NCBI GenBank assembly: GCA_902495355.1
Contig: CABUWV010000005.1
Span: 1 to 64,000, forward strand
Origin: an uncultured Collinsella sp.
Lineage (GTDB): Bacteria; Actinomycetota; Coriobacteriia; Coriobacteriales; Coriobacteriaceae
Direction: 5' to 3'
DNA: 64,000 nt
Position numbers and translations under genes: made by a program. Positions 10,803 through 18,762 of the stretch are shown piece after piece. Within the stretch, counting starts at the first letter, position 1; every line of letters begins with the position of its first letter. Below the pieces are notes generated by a model that saw only the letters and a list, made by a program, of their open reading frames with translations, was not told the origin of the DNA and did no database searches.

Positions 10803-10838
10803 GCGCCACCGATTCCTTCTGATTCGGTGGCGCTTCTG
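10803..10838 (+). terminator. Terminator downstream of uvrA
   Basis: Perfect 10-bp arms (GCGCCACCGA and complement) with an 11-base loop are followed by TTCTGTGTG. The stem is strong but the U tract is poor. Confidence 0.75.
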
Positions 10839-10915
10839 TGTGTCGAGATGGCATATGCGGCGGAATTGGCCCTATACTTAATCCTTGCGTCGCTCTGCGA
10901 GGGAAAGGATGTGCC

Positions 10916-11416
10916 ATGGCAAAGGCTGTTAAGACGCCAAAAACCAATGCGATGCGCGAGCTGGAAAGCGCCGGCATCTCCTATGTTCTTCATACGTACG
11001 AAGACGATGGCGATGAATCGTCAGGTCTGGGCGTCGCGATTTCCGAGCAGCTTGGCGAGGAGCCCGGTCAGGGATTTAAGACCCTGGTCTGCACGACGCC
11101 GTCCAACGACCATGTCGTGTGCTGCATTCCCGTTGCCGACGAGCTCGACCTCAAGGCCGCCGCGCGCGCCGCAGGCGAAAAGTCGCTGACCATGATGCAT
11201 GTCAAAGATTTGCTTGCCGCGACGGGGTATGTCCGCGGCGGTTGCAGCCCGGTCGGTATGAAAAAACGCTTCCGGACGCTGATCGATGAGACATGCGTCC
11301 TTTGGGATACCATTTTTATCTCGGGTGGCAAACGCGGCTATCAGCTTGAGCTTGCTCCCGATGACTTAGTTGCATTTTGCGGGGCGACGGTTGCCCCGAT
11401 CACGAGAGAGGACTGA
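10916..11416 (+). CDS. ybaK: Cys-tRNA(Pro)/Cys-tRNA(Cys) deacylase, YbaK/EbsC family
   Basis: A 166-residue trans-editing enzyme that hydrolyses Cys-tRNA(Pro) made by prolyl-tRNA synthetase error. Family marks are the N-terminal KTNAMRELESAGI-like segment, the TLVCTT core and the GYVRGGCSPVGMKK motif with the conserved glycines and lysines of the binding pocket. The reading frame is open further upstream, but GGGAAAGGA lies before the ATG at 10916, which gives the normal family length. murJ starts three bases after its stop, so the two are likely co-transcribed. Confidence 0.88.
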   Translation: MAKAVKTPKTNAMRELESAGISYVLHTYEDDGDESSGLGVAISEQLGEEPGQGFKTLVCTTPSNDHVVCCIPVADELDLKAAARAAGEKSLTMMHVKDLLAATGYVRGGCSPVGMKKRFRTLIDETCVLWDTIFISGGKRGYQLELAPDDLVAFCGATVAPITRED

Positions 11417-11419
11417 GCG

Positions 11420-13723
11420 ATGCCGCAGGAAGAATCAAAGCGCGGAGCTCACTTTGCAAAAGGGTCGGCTCCTCAGGCGCCCGCGCCCGAGGCTGCTTCG
11501 TTCGATAACGAGATTCGAAACGCCTGGTCCGCTGCCGCTGATCCGGGCGAGACGGCCGTGTACTTGCGTGCCGCCGGTGCCGGCACGGCGCTTCCCCGTA
11601 CGGTTCTTTCTTCGGCTCGTCCCGATGAGACGGCTGTCTTTTTGGCCGCCGCTCAATCGAGCGCCAGCGTGACGCCGGTCGCCTCCGAGGCTCCTCGTGT
11701 GCCGCGTCCCGATGAGACGGCGGTGTTTTTGATGGCAGCCCAGGGAAAGAGCACGCCGCAGAGCGCTCCTGTCGTTCGTTCCGCCAAGCCCGCGGTTCAT
11801 GATGATGACGAGCCGCTTCTTTCGGATGACGAATGGTCGCCGCTTGGTTCGACTGATCCCGTCGAGGGCGTGGCCATCGACGGTGATGACGACTGGGACC
11901 CTCTGTCGTTTTCTGCCCGAACCGTCGCCGCCAAAGAAGTTGACACGGTGTTTGGCGACCATGCCATATTCGATGATGATGCCGTATCCGGTAACAACAT
12001 GCCGACCAGCGATGACGCCGCGCCTGCTGATGACGCCGTTTTGGTTGACGATCCCTTTGCGATGACCGGCTCCTTTACCGTCGTGGACGATTTGCCGCCA
12101 CAAGATGAGGTTCATGAGGACTCTCAGGACGACGTAGACGATATGGGTTCGTCGGACTACTCCACGGTTGGTCGTTCTGCTGGCCTCATGACCGTGCTGA
12201 CCATCGTGTCGCGCGTCACCGGGTTTATCCGCACGTGGGCAATGGCGGCCGCTATCGGCATGTCGCTACTCTCGTCCTCCTATCAGGTCGCCAACAACCT
12301 GCCCAATATGCTCTACGAACTCGTGATGGGCGGCATGCTCGTGACGGCGTTTTTGCCCGTGTACATGGGCGTGAGGCGTGAGCAGGGTCGCGAGGCCTCG
12401 AACGAGTACGTGGGCAACCTGCTCGGCATTCTGCTTTTGGTGCTGGGTGGCATTTCGTTGCTGGGGACCGTGTTCGCCCCGGGCTTTATCTGGACGCAAT
12501 CGTTCCTTTCGGGTGACGGCGGCAGCATGGATACCGCTGCGTTCATGTTCCGTTTCTTTGCCATCCAGATTCTGTTTTATGGTTTGGGCTCGGTGTTTTC
12601 GGGCGTTCTCAACGCACACCGCGACTACTTCTGGTCGACGTTTGCCCCGGTCCTCAACAATGTGATCGTCATTGCGAGCTTTATGGGTTTTGCGCCCGTG
12701 TCCGCACAGTTTGGCGAACGTGCCGGCATCATCTTGATTGCGGCCGGTACGACCCTCGGTGTCTTTGTTCAGATGGCATGTCAGATCCCCGCGCTTGGCA
12801 AGCACGGCGTGCATCCCCATATCCATATCGACTTTAAGGACCCCGCGCTGCGCCAGACGATTGCGCTCGGTATCCCGACGCTGCTCGCCACGGTGTGCAT
12901 GTTTGTCTCGACTTCTATCACCAACGCTGCCGCGCTGGTGGTCCAGCCCGAGACGGGTCCTTCCGTCATCGCCTATGCGCGCCTGTGGTACACGCTGCCC
13001 TACGCGCTGATTGCCGCCTCGCTTTCGACGGCGCTCTATACCGAGCTCTCTCACGACGCACAGGAGAAGGATTACGACAGCGTTCGCACGGGCATTTCGC
13101 GTGGCGTCGCCCAGATGCTGTTCTTCCTGATTCCGTTCGCGCTGTACCTGATTGTCTTCGCGCGTCCGCTCAACATGATCTACTGTGCTGGCAAGTTCGA
13201 TGAATCCGGCGTGACGCTGGTGTCCGAGTACCTTGTCTACCTGGCGTTCTCGCTGCCGCTCTACGGCGTGGTCGTATTGATGCAGAAGAGCTTCTCTGCC
13301 TTGCTCGACATGAAGCCCTATAGCCGCTATTGCCTGTATTCCGCCATCGGCCAGGCCGGCTCGGTTCTGCTGTTTGGCGTTGTGCTGGGCTTCGGTATGC
13401 CGGCAATCGCGCTTTCGTATGTCGTCGACTACGTGATCTTGGTCGGATGTTCGCTATGGTGGCTGCGTCGTCGTCTGCGTGGCCTTCAGGTCAAATCTAT
13501 CCTGCATGGCGGTTTCTTTGGCCTTTTGCTCGGTGGCCTGGGTGCTGCCGCAGGCGCCGGCGTCATGTGGGCGCTTGAGCACTTTGTCGGGGCACTTGGC
13601 GGCTCGATTCTGATTACTCTTGGCTACGTTTGCGTTGCGGGTGTCGTCTCGCTTGCTGTTACCTTTGGCCTTGCCGTCGTCCTTAAGATGCCCGAGGTCT
13701 CGGCGCTGCTTCGTCGCAAGTAG
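11420..13723 (+). CDS. murJ: Lipid II flippase MurJ with a long acidic N-terminal extension
   Basis: A polytopic membrane protein of the MviN/MurJ (MOP) family, which moves lipid II across the membrane for peptidoglycan synthesis. Residues 1-245 form a low-complexity, strongly acidic cytoplasmic region. The family core with about 14 membrane segments begins at about residue 250 (AGLMTVLTIVSRVTGFIRT). The tail contains three copies of a [PD]-[GD]-ETAV-[YF]-L-x-A-A motif, at residues 42-52, 69-78 and 98-107. Most bacterial MurJ proteins lack such a tail. Mycobacterial MurJ also has extra regulatory regions, but at the C terminus. The tail may bind partners or be phosphorylated on the repeat threonine; that is inference. 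ybaK and uvrC flank it in the same direction. Confidence 0.92.
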   Translation: MPQEESKRGAHFAKGSAPQAPAPEAASFDNEIRNAWSAAADPGETAVYLRAAGAGTALPRTVLSSARPDETAVFLAAAQSSASVTPVASEAPRVPRPDETAVFLMAAQGKSTPQSAPVVRSAKPAVHDDDEPLLSDDEWSPLGSTDPVEGVAIDGDDDWDPLSFSARTVAAKEVDTVFGDHAIFDDDAVSGNNMPTSDDAAPADDAVLVDDPFAMTGSFTVVDDLPPQDEVHEDSQDDVDDMGSSDYSTVGRSAGLMTVLTIVSRVTGFIRTWAMAAAIGMSLLSSSYQVANNLPNMLYELVMGGMLVTAFLPVYMGVRREQGREASNEYVGNLLGILLLVLGGISLLGTVFAPGFIWTQSFLSGDGGSMDTAAFMFRFFAIQILFYGLGSVFSGVLNAHRDYFWSTFAPVLNNVIVIASFMGFAPVSAQFGERAGIILIAAGTTLGVFVQMACQIPALGKHGVHPHIHIDFKDPALRQTIALGIPTLLATVCMFVSTSITNAAALVVQPETGPSVIAYARLWYTLPYALIAASLSTALYTELSHDAQEKDYDSVRTGISRGVAQMLFFLIPFALYLIVFARPLNMIYCAGKFDESGVTLVSEYLVYLAFSLPLYGVVVLMQKSFSALLDMKPYSRYCLYSAIGQAGSVLLFGVVLGFGMPAIALSYVVDYVILVGCSLWWLRRRLRGLQVKSILHGGFFGLLLGGLGAAAGAGVMWALEHFVGALGGSILITLGYVCVAGVVSLAVTFGLAVVLKMPEVSALLRRK

Positions 13724-15670
13724 GTGCGTGTGGCCGGTCACGACAACATTCCAACACTCGCCGAGCAGGTTTCGCGCGTTCCCACGCAGCCCGGATGTTA
13801 CCTTTGGAAAGATGCCAAGGGCGATGTCATCTACGTTGGCAAGGCGAAAAACCTGCGTTCCCGTATGCGCCAGTACGTGACGCTGCAGGATGAGCGCCAA
13901 AAAATACCGCTCATGATGCAATTGGTTGCGAGCTTTGACTACATCGTTGTCGAAACCGAGCATGAGGCGCTTGTACTCGAGCGCAACCTGATCGGCCAGT
14001 ACCATCCGTACTTTAACGTCGACCTCAAGGATGACAAGAGCTACCCCTTTATCGCCATTACAAAGGGCGACCTGTATCCCGCTATCAAATACACGCGTGA
14101 GCGTCATAAGCCGGGAACGCGCTATTTTGGACCCTATACCGATAGCCGTGCGGCACGTGAGACGATAGATACGCTGCGCAAGGTTATCCCCATCTGCTCT
14201 GCATCCTGTGCGGAGTGGCGTCGTTGTCGCCGTATCATCGAGTCCCACAAGGGCGAGGAAGACATCGTCAATATGATTTGCGCACAAAACGGGCGTCCCT
14301 GCTTCGACTACCATGTCGGGCGCGGGCCGGGTGCGTGTGTCGGCGCGATTTCCCCGGCAGACTATGCCAAGAACGTCAAGCGTGTCGAGCGCTTTTTGTC
14401 GGGCCATCGCAAGGATGTCGTCGACGAGCTGACTTCCGAGATGGCGGATGCCGCCGAGGCACTCGATTTTGAGCGCGCGGCACGCGTCAAGCGTCGTTTG
14501 GAGGTCATCAGGGGTCTGGACGACCGTCAGCAAGTCGTTTTTCCCTCCAGTGTCGATATCGATGTCATCGGTTTCTATCGCGAGGAGACCATCTCTGCCG
14601 CTTGCGTCTTTGTCGTGCGTGAGGGCCGAACAGTTCGCACCTGCGAGTTTATTCTCGATAAGGGTTTGGATGTCGACGAAGAGGAACTTCAATCGGGCTT
14701 TCTTAAGCGCTATTACGACGAGACGGCTGATATTCCAGCTGAGATAAACCTCTCTGTCGAGCTTGAGGATGCGGAGGCGCTGGGGGAGTGGCTTGCAGGC
14801 AAGCGCGAGCGTTCCTGCCATCTCCATAGGCCGCAGCGTGGCGAAAAGCACCGTTTGCTCGATATGGCATCCAAAAATGCGCGCCATGCCCTCATGCGCT
14901 ACATGATGCGAACGGGGTACGCTGACGACCGCACCAATCAAGCGCTCCTGGAGCTCGAAAGCGCGCTGGCTCTGCCGGCGCCGCCGATGCGTATCGAGTG
15001 CTTCGATATCTCGACGCTGCACGGAACCTTTACCGTCGCCTCGATGGTGGTGTTTACCAACGGACGCGCCGACAAGAGCCAGTACCGTCGTTTTAAAATT
15101 CAGGCCGAATTGGATGAGGCAAATGACTTCGTGTCGATGTCCGAGGTTTTGGGACGACGCTATGCTCCCGAGCGCATGGCCGACGAGCGCTTTGGCTCGC
15201 GCCCTGATTTGCTCGTTGTCGACGGCGGCAAGCCGCAATTGACCGCTGCGATCAAGCAACTTGAGGCTCTTGGGCTCGATATACCAGTTTGTGGCTTGGC
15301 AAAGGCCGATGAGGAGGTTTTCGTGCCTTGGGACGAGACTCCCGTCGTGCTGCCGACCGGGTCCGCGTCGCTCTATCTAATTAAACAGGTTCGCGATGAA
15401 TCGCACCGTTTTGCCATCACGTTCCATCGCGAGTTGCGCGATAAAGCCATGACGGTTTCGGTACTCGATGACGTTCCAGGCGTGGGACCCACCAGAAAAC
15501 GTGCCCTTATGCGCCATTTTGGCTCGATGAAGCGTTTGCGCGCGGCGAGCGAGCAAGAGATCGCGGAAGTTCGCGGCATACCTGCCGATGTTGCCAAGGC
15601 GGTCCACGAGGCGCTCGTTGCATGGAATGCCGAGCGCGCCGAGGCGGCGGCTGGCCATTCCGATAGCTAA
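13724..15670 (+). CDS. uvrC: Excinuclease ABC subunit C
   Basis: The dual-incision nuclease of nucleotide excision repair, 648 residues. It has the N-terminal GIY-YIG domain for the 3' cut (GCYLWKDAKGDVIYVGKAKNL), a UVR motif at about residues 230-265 that binds UvrB, an RNase H-like domain for the 5' cut with FDIS and VVDGGKPQ motifs, and a C-terminal double helix-hairpin-helix (VPGVGPTRKRAL, RGIPADVAKA). It starts with GTG directly after the murJ stop codon. No strong ribosome binding site is visible, so translation is likely coupled to murJ. Confidence 0.96.
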   Translation: MRVAGHDNIPTLAEQVSRVPTQPGCYLWKDAKGDVIYVGKAKNLRSRMRQYVTLQDERQKIPLMMQLVASFDYIVVETEHEALVLERNLIGQYHPYFNVDLKDDKSYPFIAITKGDLYPAIKYTRERHKPGTRYFGPYTDSRAARETIDTLRKVIPICSASCAEWRRCRRIIESHKGEEDIVNMICAQNGRPCFDYHVGRGPGACVGAISPADYAKNVKRVERFLSGHRKDVVDELTSEMADAAEALDFERAARVKRRLEVIRGLDDRQQVVFPSSVDIDVIGFYREETISAACVFVVREGRTVRTCEFILDKGLDVDEEELQSGFLKRYYDETADIPAEINLSVELEDAEALGEWLAGKRERSCHLHRPQRGEKHRLLDMASKNARHALMRYMMRTGYADDRTNQALLELESALALPAPPMRIECFDISTLHGTFTVASMVVFTNGRADKSQYRRFKIQAELDEANDFVSMSEVLGRRYAPERMADERFGSRPDLLVVDGGKPQLTAAIKQLEALGLDIPVCGLAKADEEVFVPWDETPVVLPTGSASLYLIKQVRDESHRFAITFHRELRDKAMTVSVLDDVPGVGPTRKRALMRHFGSMKRLRAASEQEIAEVRGIPADVAKAVHEALVAWNAERAEAAAGHSDS

Positions 15671-15763
15671 ACACGAGCCAAACAACTGATATACATGATT
15701 GCGCGATTTTCAACCATTTATTTCGCCATGATTGCCTGCTGGTTTCGGGTTTTATTAACGCTA

Positions 15764-15801
15764 AAACGTTTGACTAACCCAAGCGAAAACCCTGCTATCC
15801 T
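15764..15801 (+). promoter_or_regulatory. Candidate promoter and LacI-type operator of the sialic acid operon
   Basis: The 8-bp palindrome AAACGTTT at 15764-15771 has the central CG pair typical of LacI-family operators. It overlaps a TTGACT -35-like box at 15770-15775. An extended -10 element TGCTATCCT lies at 15793-15801. The 20-base spacing is long, but an extended -10 box can compensate. A longer palindrome with the same centre lies upstream of gap. Transcription from here would begin just before the structured leader at 15833. Confidence 0.4.
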
Positions 15802-15832
15802 GCGGGTTGACGAAGACTGATATCTCACCTCG

Positions 15833-15915
15833 CCGATACATACTGTCTGGCGAATCGTTTGTCAACGAATTCGGTGAACGGTAGTAAATACCGTTCAAGC
15901 GTATGTATGTATCGG
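15833..15915 (+). ncRNA. Structured leader, three-way-junction-like, upstream of the sialic acid operon
   Basis: An 11-bp perfect stem (15833-15843 with 15905-15915) encloses two further hairpins. One has 9-bp arms with one bulge (15851-15859 with 15863-15872). The other is a perfect 9-bp stem, TGAACGGTA with its complement (15875-15897). Such nested pairing within 83 bases is unlikely by chance. It sits 118 bases before the start codon of the substrate-binding protein gene. No known riboswitch class was recognised. The remaining parts of the 15671-16033 gap hold a putative promoter but no gene. Confidence 0.5.
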
Positions 15916-16033
15916 TCGCCGAGCGCGGCACCTCAGTTGGGTTCGTCGGTAGGTAAGGTATATATCGTCCGCAAGTTGCGCGGGGGCAAGTCTAGGTGCT
16001 CCCGAGTAAGATTCTCTATTGATAGGAGAAGAC

Positions 16034-17647
16034 ATGGCCATCATCAACAAGGGTATGTCCAGGCGTTCGTTCCTCGGCCTCACCGGCAGCGTCGCTGCTG
16101 TCGCAGGGCTTGGTCTCACCGGCTGCGGTGGCAGCTCTAGCGACGAGGGTTCCGCTTCCGGTTCCACCGATTCCGCCAACCGTGGCGGCGGCGTGATCAC
16201 CGCTGGTTCCGCTTACGCTCCGTCCAGCTTCGATCCCGCCAGCACCGGCTCCGCTGTGGGCCTGGGTGCTAACTGGCACGTCGTCGAGGGCCTCTACGGC
16301 ATCGATTACCACGACTACAGCACCTTCAACGAGCTCGCCACCGACGATCCTAAGTCCGTGGACGACACCACTTTCGAGGTCACCATCCGCAAGGGCGCCA
16401 AGTTCTCCGATGGCACCGAGGTCACCGCTGACGATGTCGTTGCCTCCTACACCGCTTGCGCCGCTTCCGCTACCTATGCTCCGTTCTTCCAGCCCTTCGA
16501 GTCCATCGAGGCCAAGGACGCCAGCACCGTGACGGTCAAGACCAAGGTCCCCAACTTCTCCCTGCTCAAGGATCGTCTGGCCATCGTCCGCGTTACCCCG
16601 GCCACTCAGACCGAGGAGGATCGCGCCAAGCAGCCGATCGGCTCCGGCCCCTGGATGTACGACTCTATCTCCGATACCGAGATTACCCTGGTTCCCAATC
16701 CTGAGTACAACGGTGAGTATGCTGCCGAGGATAAGAAGATCCAGTACAGCATCCTGACCGACCCCACCGCTCGCGTTACCGCTCAGCAGGAGGGCTCCAC
16801 GCTCGTTATGGAGCTCGTTACCGCTGACGCCGTCGACCAGCTTGAGAGCGCCGGCTGCAAGATCGATAACGTTCAGGGTTTCGGCACCCGCTTCATCATG
16901 TTCAACGTCGCCAAGGAGCCTTGGAACAACGTCAAGGTCCGTCAGGCTGTCATGTATGCGCTCGACACCGAGAAGATGGTCAGCAACACCTTCGCCGGCC
17001 TTGCCACCGCTGCCAGCTGCTACCTGCCCAAGAGCTTCACCAACTATCATGAGGCTTCCACGGTGTACAAGACTGACGCCAAGAAGGCCAAGAAGCTCAT
17101 CGAAGAGTCTGGCATCACCCCGGGCGCCATCACCCTGCGCACCACCGACAACGAGCAGATCAAGGGCATGGCCGCCCAGGTCAAGAACGACCTCGACGCT
17201 CTCGGCTTCGATGTGACCATCCAGACCGATACCTCGCCGGCCACCTACGCTGCCATCGACGGCGGCGAGGCCTACGATATCCTTCTCGCTCCTGGCGATC
17301 CGTCCTGCTTCGGCGCCGATCCCGACCTGCTGCTCAACTGGTGGTATGGCGACAACGTCTGGATGCAGACCCGTTGCCCGTGGAAGGATTCCGCTGAGTG
17401 GGCGAAGCTCCACGGTCTCATGGACGAGGCTCTTGCCGCCGAGGGCGACGAGCAGCAGAAGAAGTGGAACGAGTGCTTCGACATCATCGCCGACAACGCC
17501 GTTCTGTACCCCGTTGTCCACGTCAAGACCGTCTCCGCTTCCTGGGACGATCCGTCCACCGCGCCCAACGGCGAGGCCCTCGATGGCTTCAAGGGCATCG
17601 GCACGACGAGCATGTCCTTCAGGGGTGTCGCGACCGTCAAGGCCTAA
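16034..17647 (+). CDS. Substrate-binding lipoprotein of a peptide-type ABC transporter (probable sialic acid importer)
   Basis: A 537-residue family 5 (OppA/DppA type) extracellular binding protein. The N terminus has a twin-Arg-like SRRSFLGL stretch and a lipobox ending LTGC, with the lipidated Cys at residue 31. A Gly/Ser-rich linker follows, and then the mature fold. It heads an operon with two permease domains, two ATPase domains and the nan genes, so a sialic acid or sialoside is the likely ligand. Haemophilus ducreyi uses a transporter of this class (SAT) for sialic acid. AGGAG lies before the ATG at 16034. A hairpin after the gene would let this component be made in excess. Confidence 0.85.
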   Translation: MAIINKGMSRRSFLGLTGSVAAVAGLGLTGCGGSSSDEGSASGSTDSANRGGGVITAGSAYAPSSFDPASTGSAVGLGANWHVVEGLYGIDYHDYSTFNELATDDPKSVDDTTFEVTIRKGAKFSDGTEVTADDVVASYTACAASATYAPFFQPFESIEAKDASTVTVKTKVPNFSLLKDRLAIVRVTPATQTEEDRAKQPIGSGPWMYDSISDTEITLVPNPEYNGEYAAEDKKIQYSILTDPTARVTAQQEGSTLVMELVTADAVDQLESAGCKIDNVQGFGTRFIMFNVAKEPWNNVKVRQAVMYALDTEKMVSNTFAGLATAASCYLPKSFTNYHEASTVYKTDAKKAKKLIEESGITPGAITLRTTDNEQIKGMAAQVKNDLDALGFDVTIQTDTSPATYAAIDGGEAYDILLAPGDPSCFGADPDLLLNWWYGDNVWMQTRCPWKDSAEWAKLHGLMDEALAAEGDEQQKKWNECFDIIADNAVLYPVVHVKTVSASWDDPSTAPNGEALDGFKGIGTTSMSFRGVATVKA

Positions 17648-17707
17648 GACTCGCTTGAGTCATATGTGGGGCGTCGGTCGTAAGACAACGTCCTCATAGT
17701 TGAAACA

Positions 17708-17741
17708 AAGACCCGGGCGGCCTCGATGTCGCTCGGGTCTT
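17708..17741 (+). terminator. Intercistronic hairpin (attenuator) after the binding-protein gene
   Basis: 8-bp arms AAGACCCG with complement, extended by an inner GCG pair, end in TTGTAATG. Such leaky stops after binding-protein genes let more binding protein than permease be made. The second peptide transporter in this window has one at the same place. Confidence 0.65.
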
Positions 17742-17802
17742 GTAATGAGTATCCATACTCATATACCAGTTGGTCCTACCGACAAAAGAAAGGGGAGAGA
17801 AC

Positions 17803-18759
17803 GTGAACAACTTTCTACGTTTGATTGGAAGGCGTCTCGTGGCGCTGCCGATCATGGCATTGGGCGTCACCGTCCTGGTGTTCTTCCTTATGTCGTTCTC
17901 CAAGACCGACCCCGCCTATACGGCGTTGGGTGACGGTGCCTCGCCCGAGGCGGTTGCCGAGTACCATGAGAAGTATGGTCTGGACGACCCCTGGCCCGTG
18001 CGCTACGTGCGCTATATGGGCGATTTGATCCATGGTGACATGGGCACCTATGGTGCTGCTCGCAACTCCGTTGCCAAGCGCATCTCCACGGCCCTGCCCG
18101 TCACGATGCAGCTGACCTTCATCGGTCTTGCCATCGGCGCGGTCGTCTCGTTTTTGCTCGGCGTCATCGCGGCACTGTATCGCGATAAATGGCCGGACCA
18201 AGTGATCCGCGTCTTCTCCATCGCCGGCTTGGCAACCCCGTCGTTCTGGCTTGCCGTCCTGTTGATCCTGCTGTTCTCTTCCTACCTTAAGGTGCTCCCG
18301 GCGTCCGGTGCTCTGCCTCACTTCACCACCAACCCGGCTGGCTATCTGGGACGTATGATCATGCCCGCTATCGCCCTGGCATTCCCGCTGACGGGCCAGA
18401 TGACTCGTATCGTGCGTACGGCCATGGTTGAGGAGCTCGACAAGGATTATGTCCGTATGGCTCGCGGCGCCGGCGTTCCCGAGAAGGTCGTCGTCGGCAT
18501 CAACGTTCTTCGCAATGCGCTGATCACCCCGGTCACCACCCTCGGTCTTAAGATCGGTTACCTCATGGGCGGCGCCGTCGTCATCGAGGTTATCTTCAAC
18601 CTCCCCGGCATGGGCACCGCGATTCTGCAGGGCGTTCAGGGCAACGAGGCGAACCTGGTTCAGGGCGTCGTTATCGTCGTTGCTCTTGCCTTCATCATCA
18701 TCAACATCGTGGTTGACATGCTCTACCTGCTCATCAACCCGCGCATCAGGACGGTGTAG
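17803..18759 (+). CDS. ABC transporter permease, DppB type
   Basis: A 318-residue inner-membrane permease with six predicted membrane segments. It carries the DppB-type loop around EELDKDYVRMARGAGVPEK, the EAA-like motif that contacts the ATPase. The start is the GTG at 17803 with GGGGAGAG before it; a frame-compatible TTG 11 codons upstream lacks a binding site. It lies downstream of the binding-protein gene and three bases before the fused permease-ATPase gene, with which it should form the importer. Confidence 0.88.
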   Translation: MNNFLRLIGRRLVALPIMALGVTVLVFFLMSFSKTDPAYTALGDGASPEAVAEYHEKYGLDDPWPVRYVRYMGDLIHGDMGTYGAARNSVAKRISTALPVTMQLTFIGLAIGAVVSFLLGVIAALYRDKWPDQVIRVFSIAGLATPSFWLAVLLILLFSSYLKVLPASGALPHFTTNPAGYLGRMIMPAIALAFPLTGQMTRIVRTAMVEELDKDYVRMARGAGVPEKVVVGINVLRNALITPVTTLGLKIGYLMGGAVVIEVIFNLPGMGTAILQGVQGNEANLVQGVVIVVALAFIIINIVVDMLYLLINPRIRTV

Positions 18760-18762
18760 ATT

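Noticed and set aside
13454..15259. A minus-strand open frame of 601 codons opposite murJ and uvrC
   Set aside because: It lies opposite two well-supported genes and shows no family motif.
15671..15760. An additional gene between uvrC and the sialic acid operon
   Set aside because: No frame with a start and ribosome binding site is present; the stretch is AT-rich spacer leading to the promoter.
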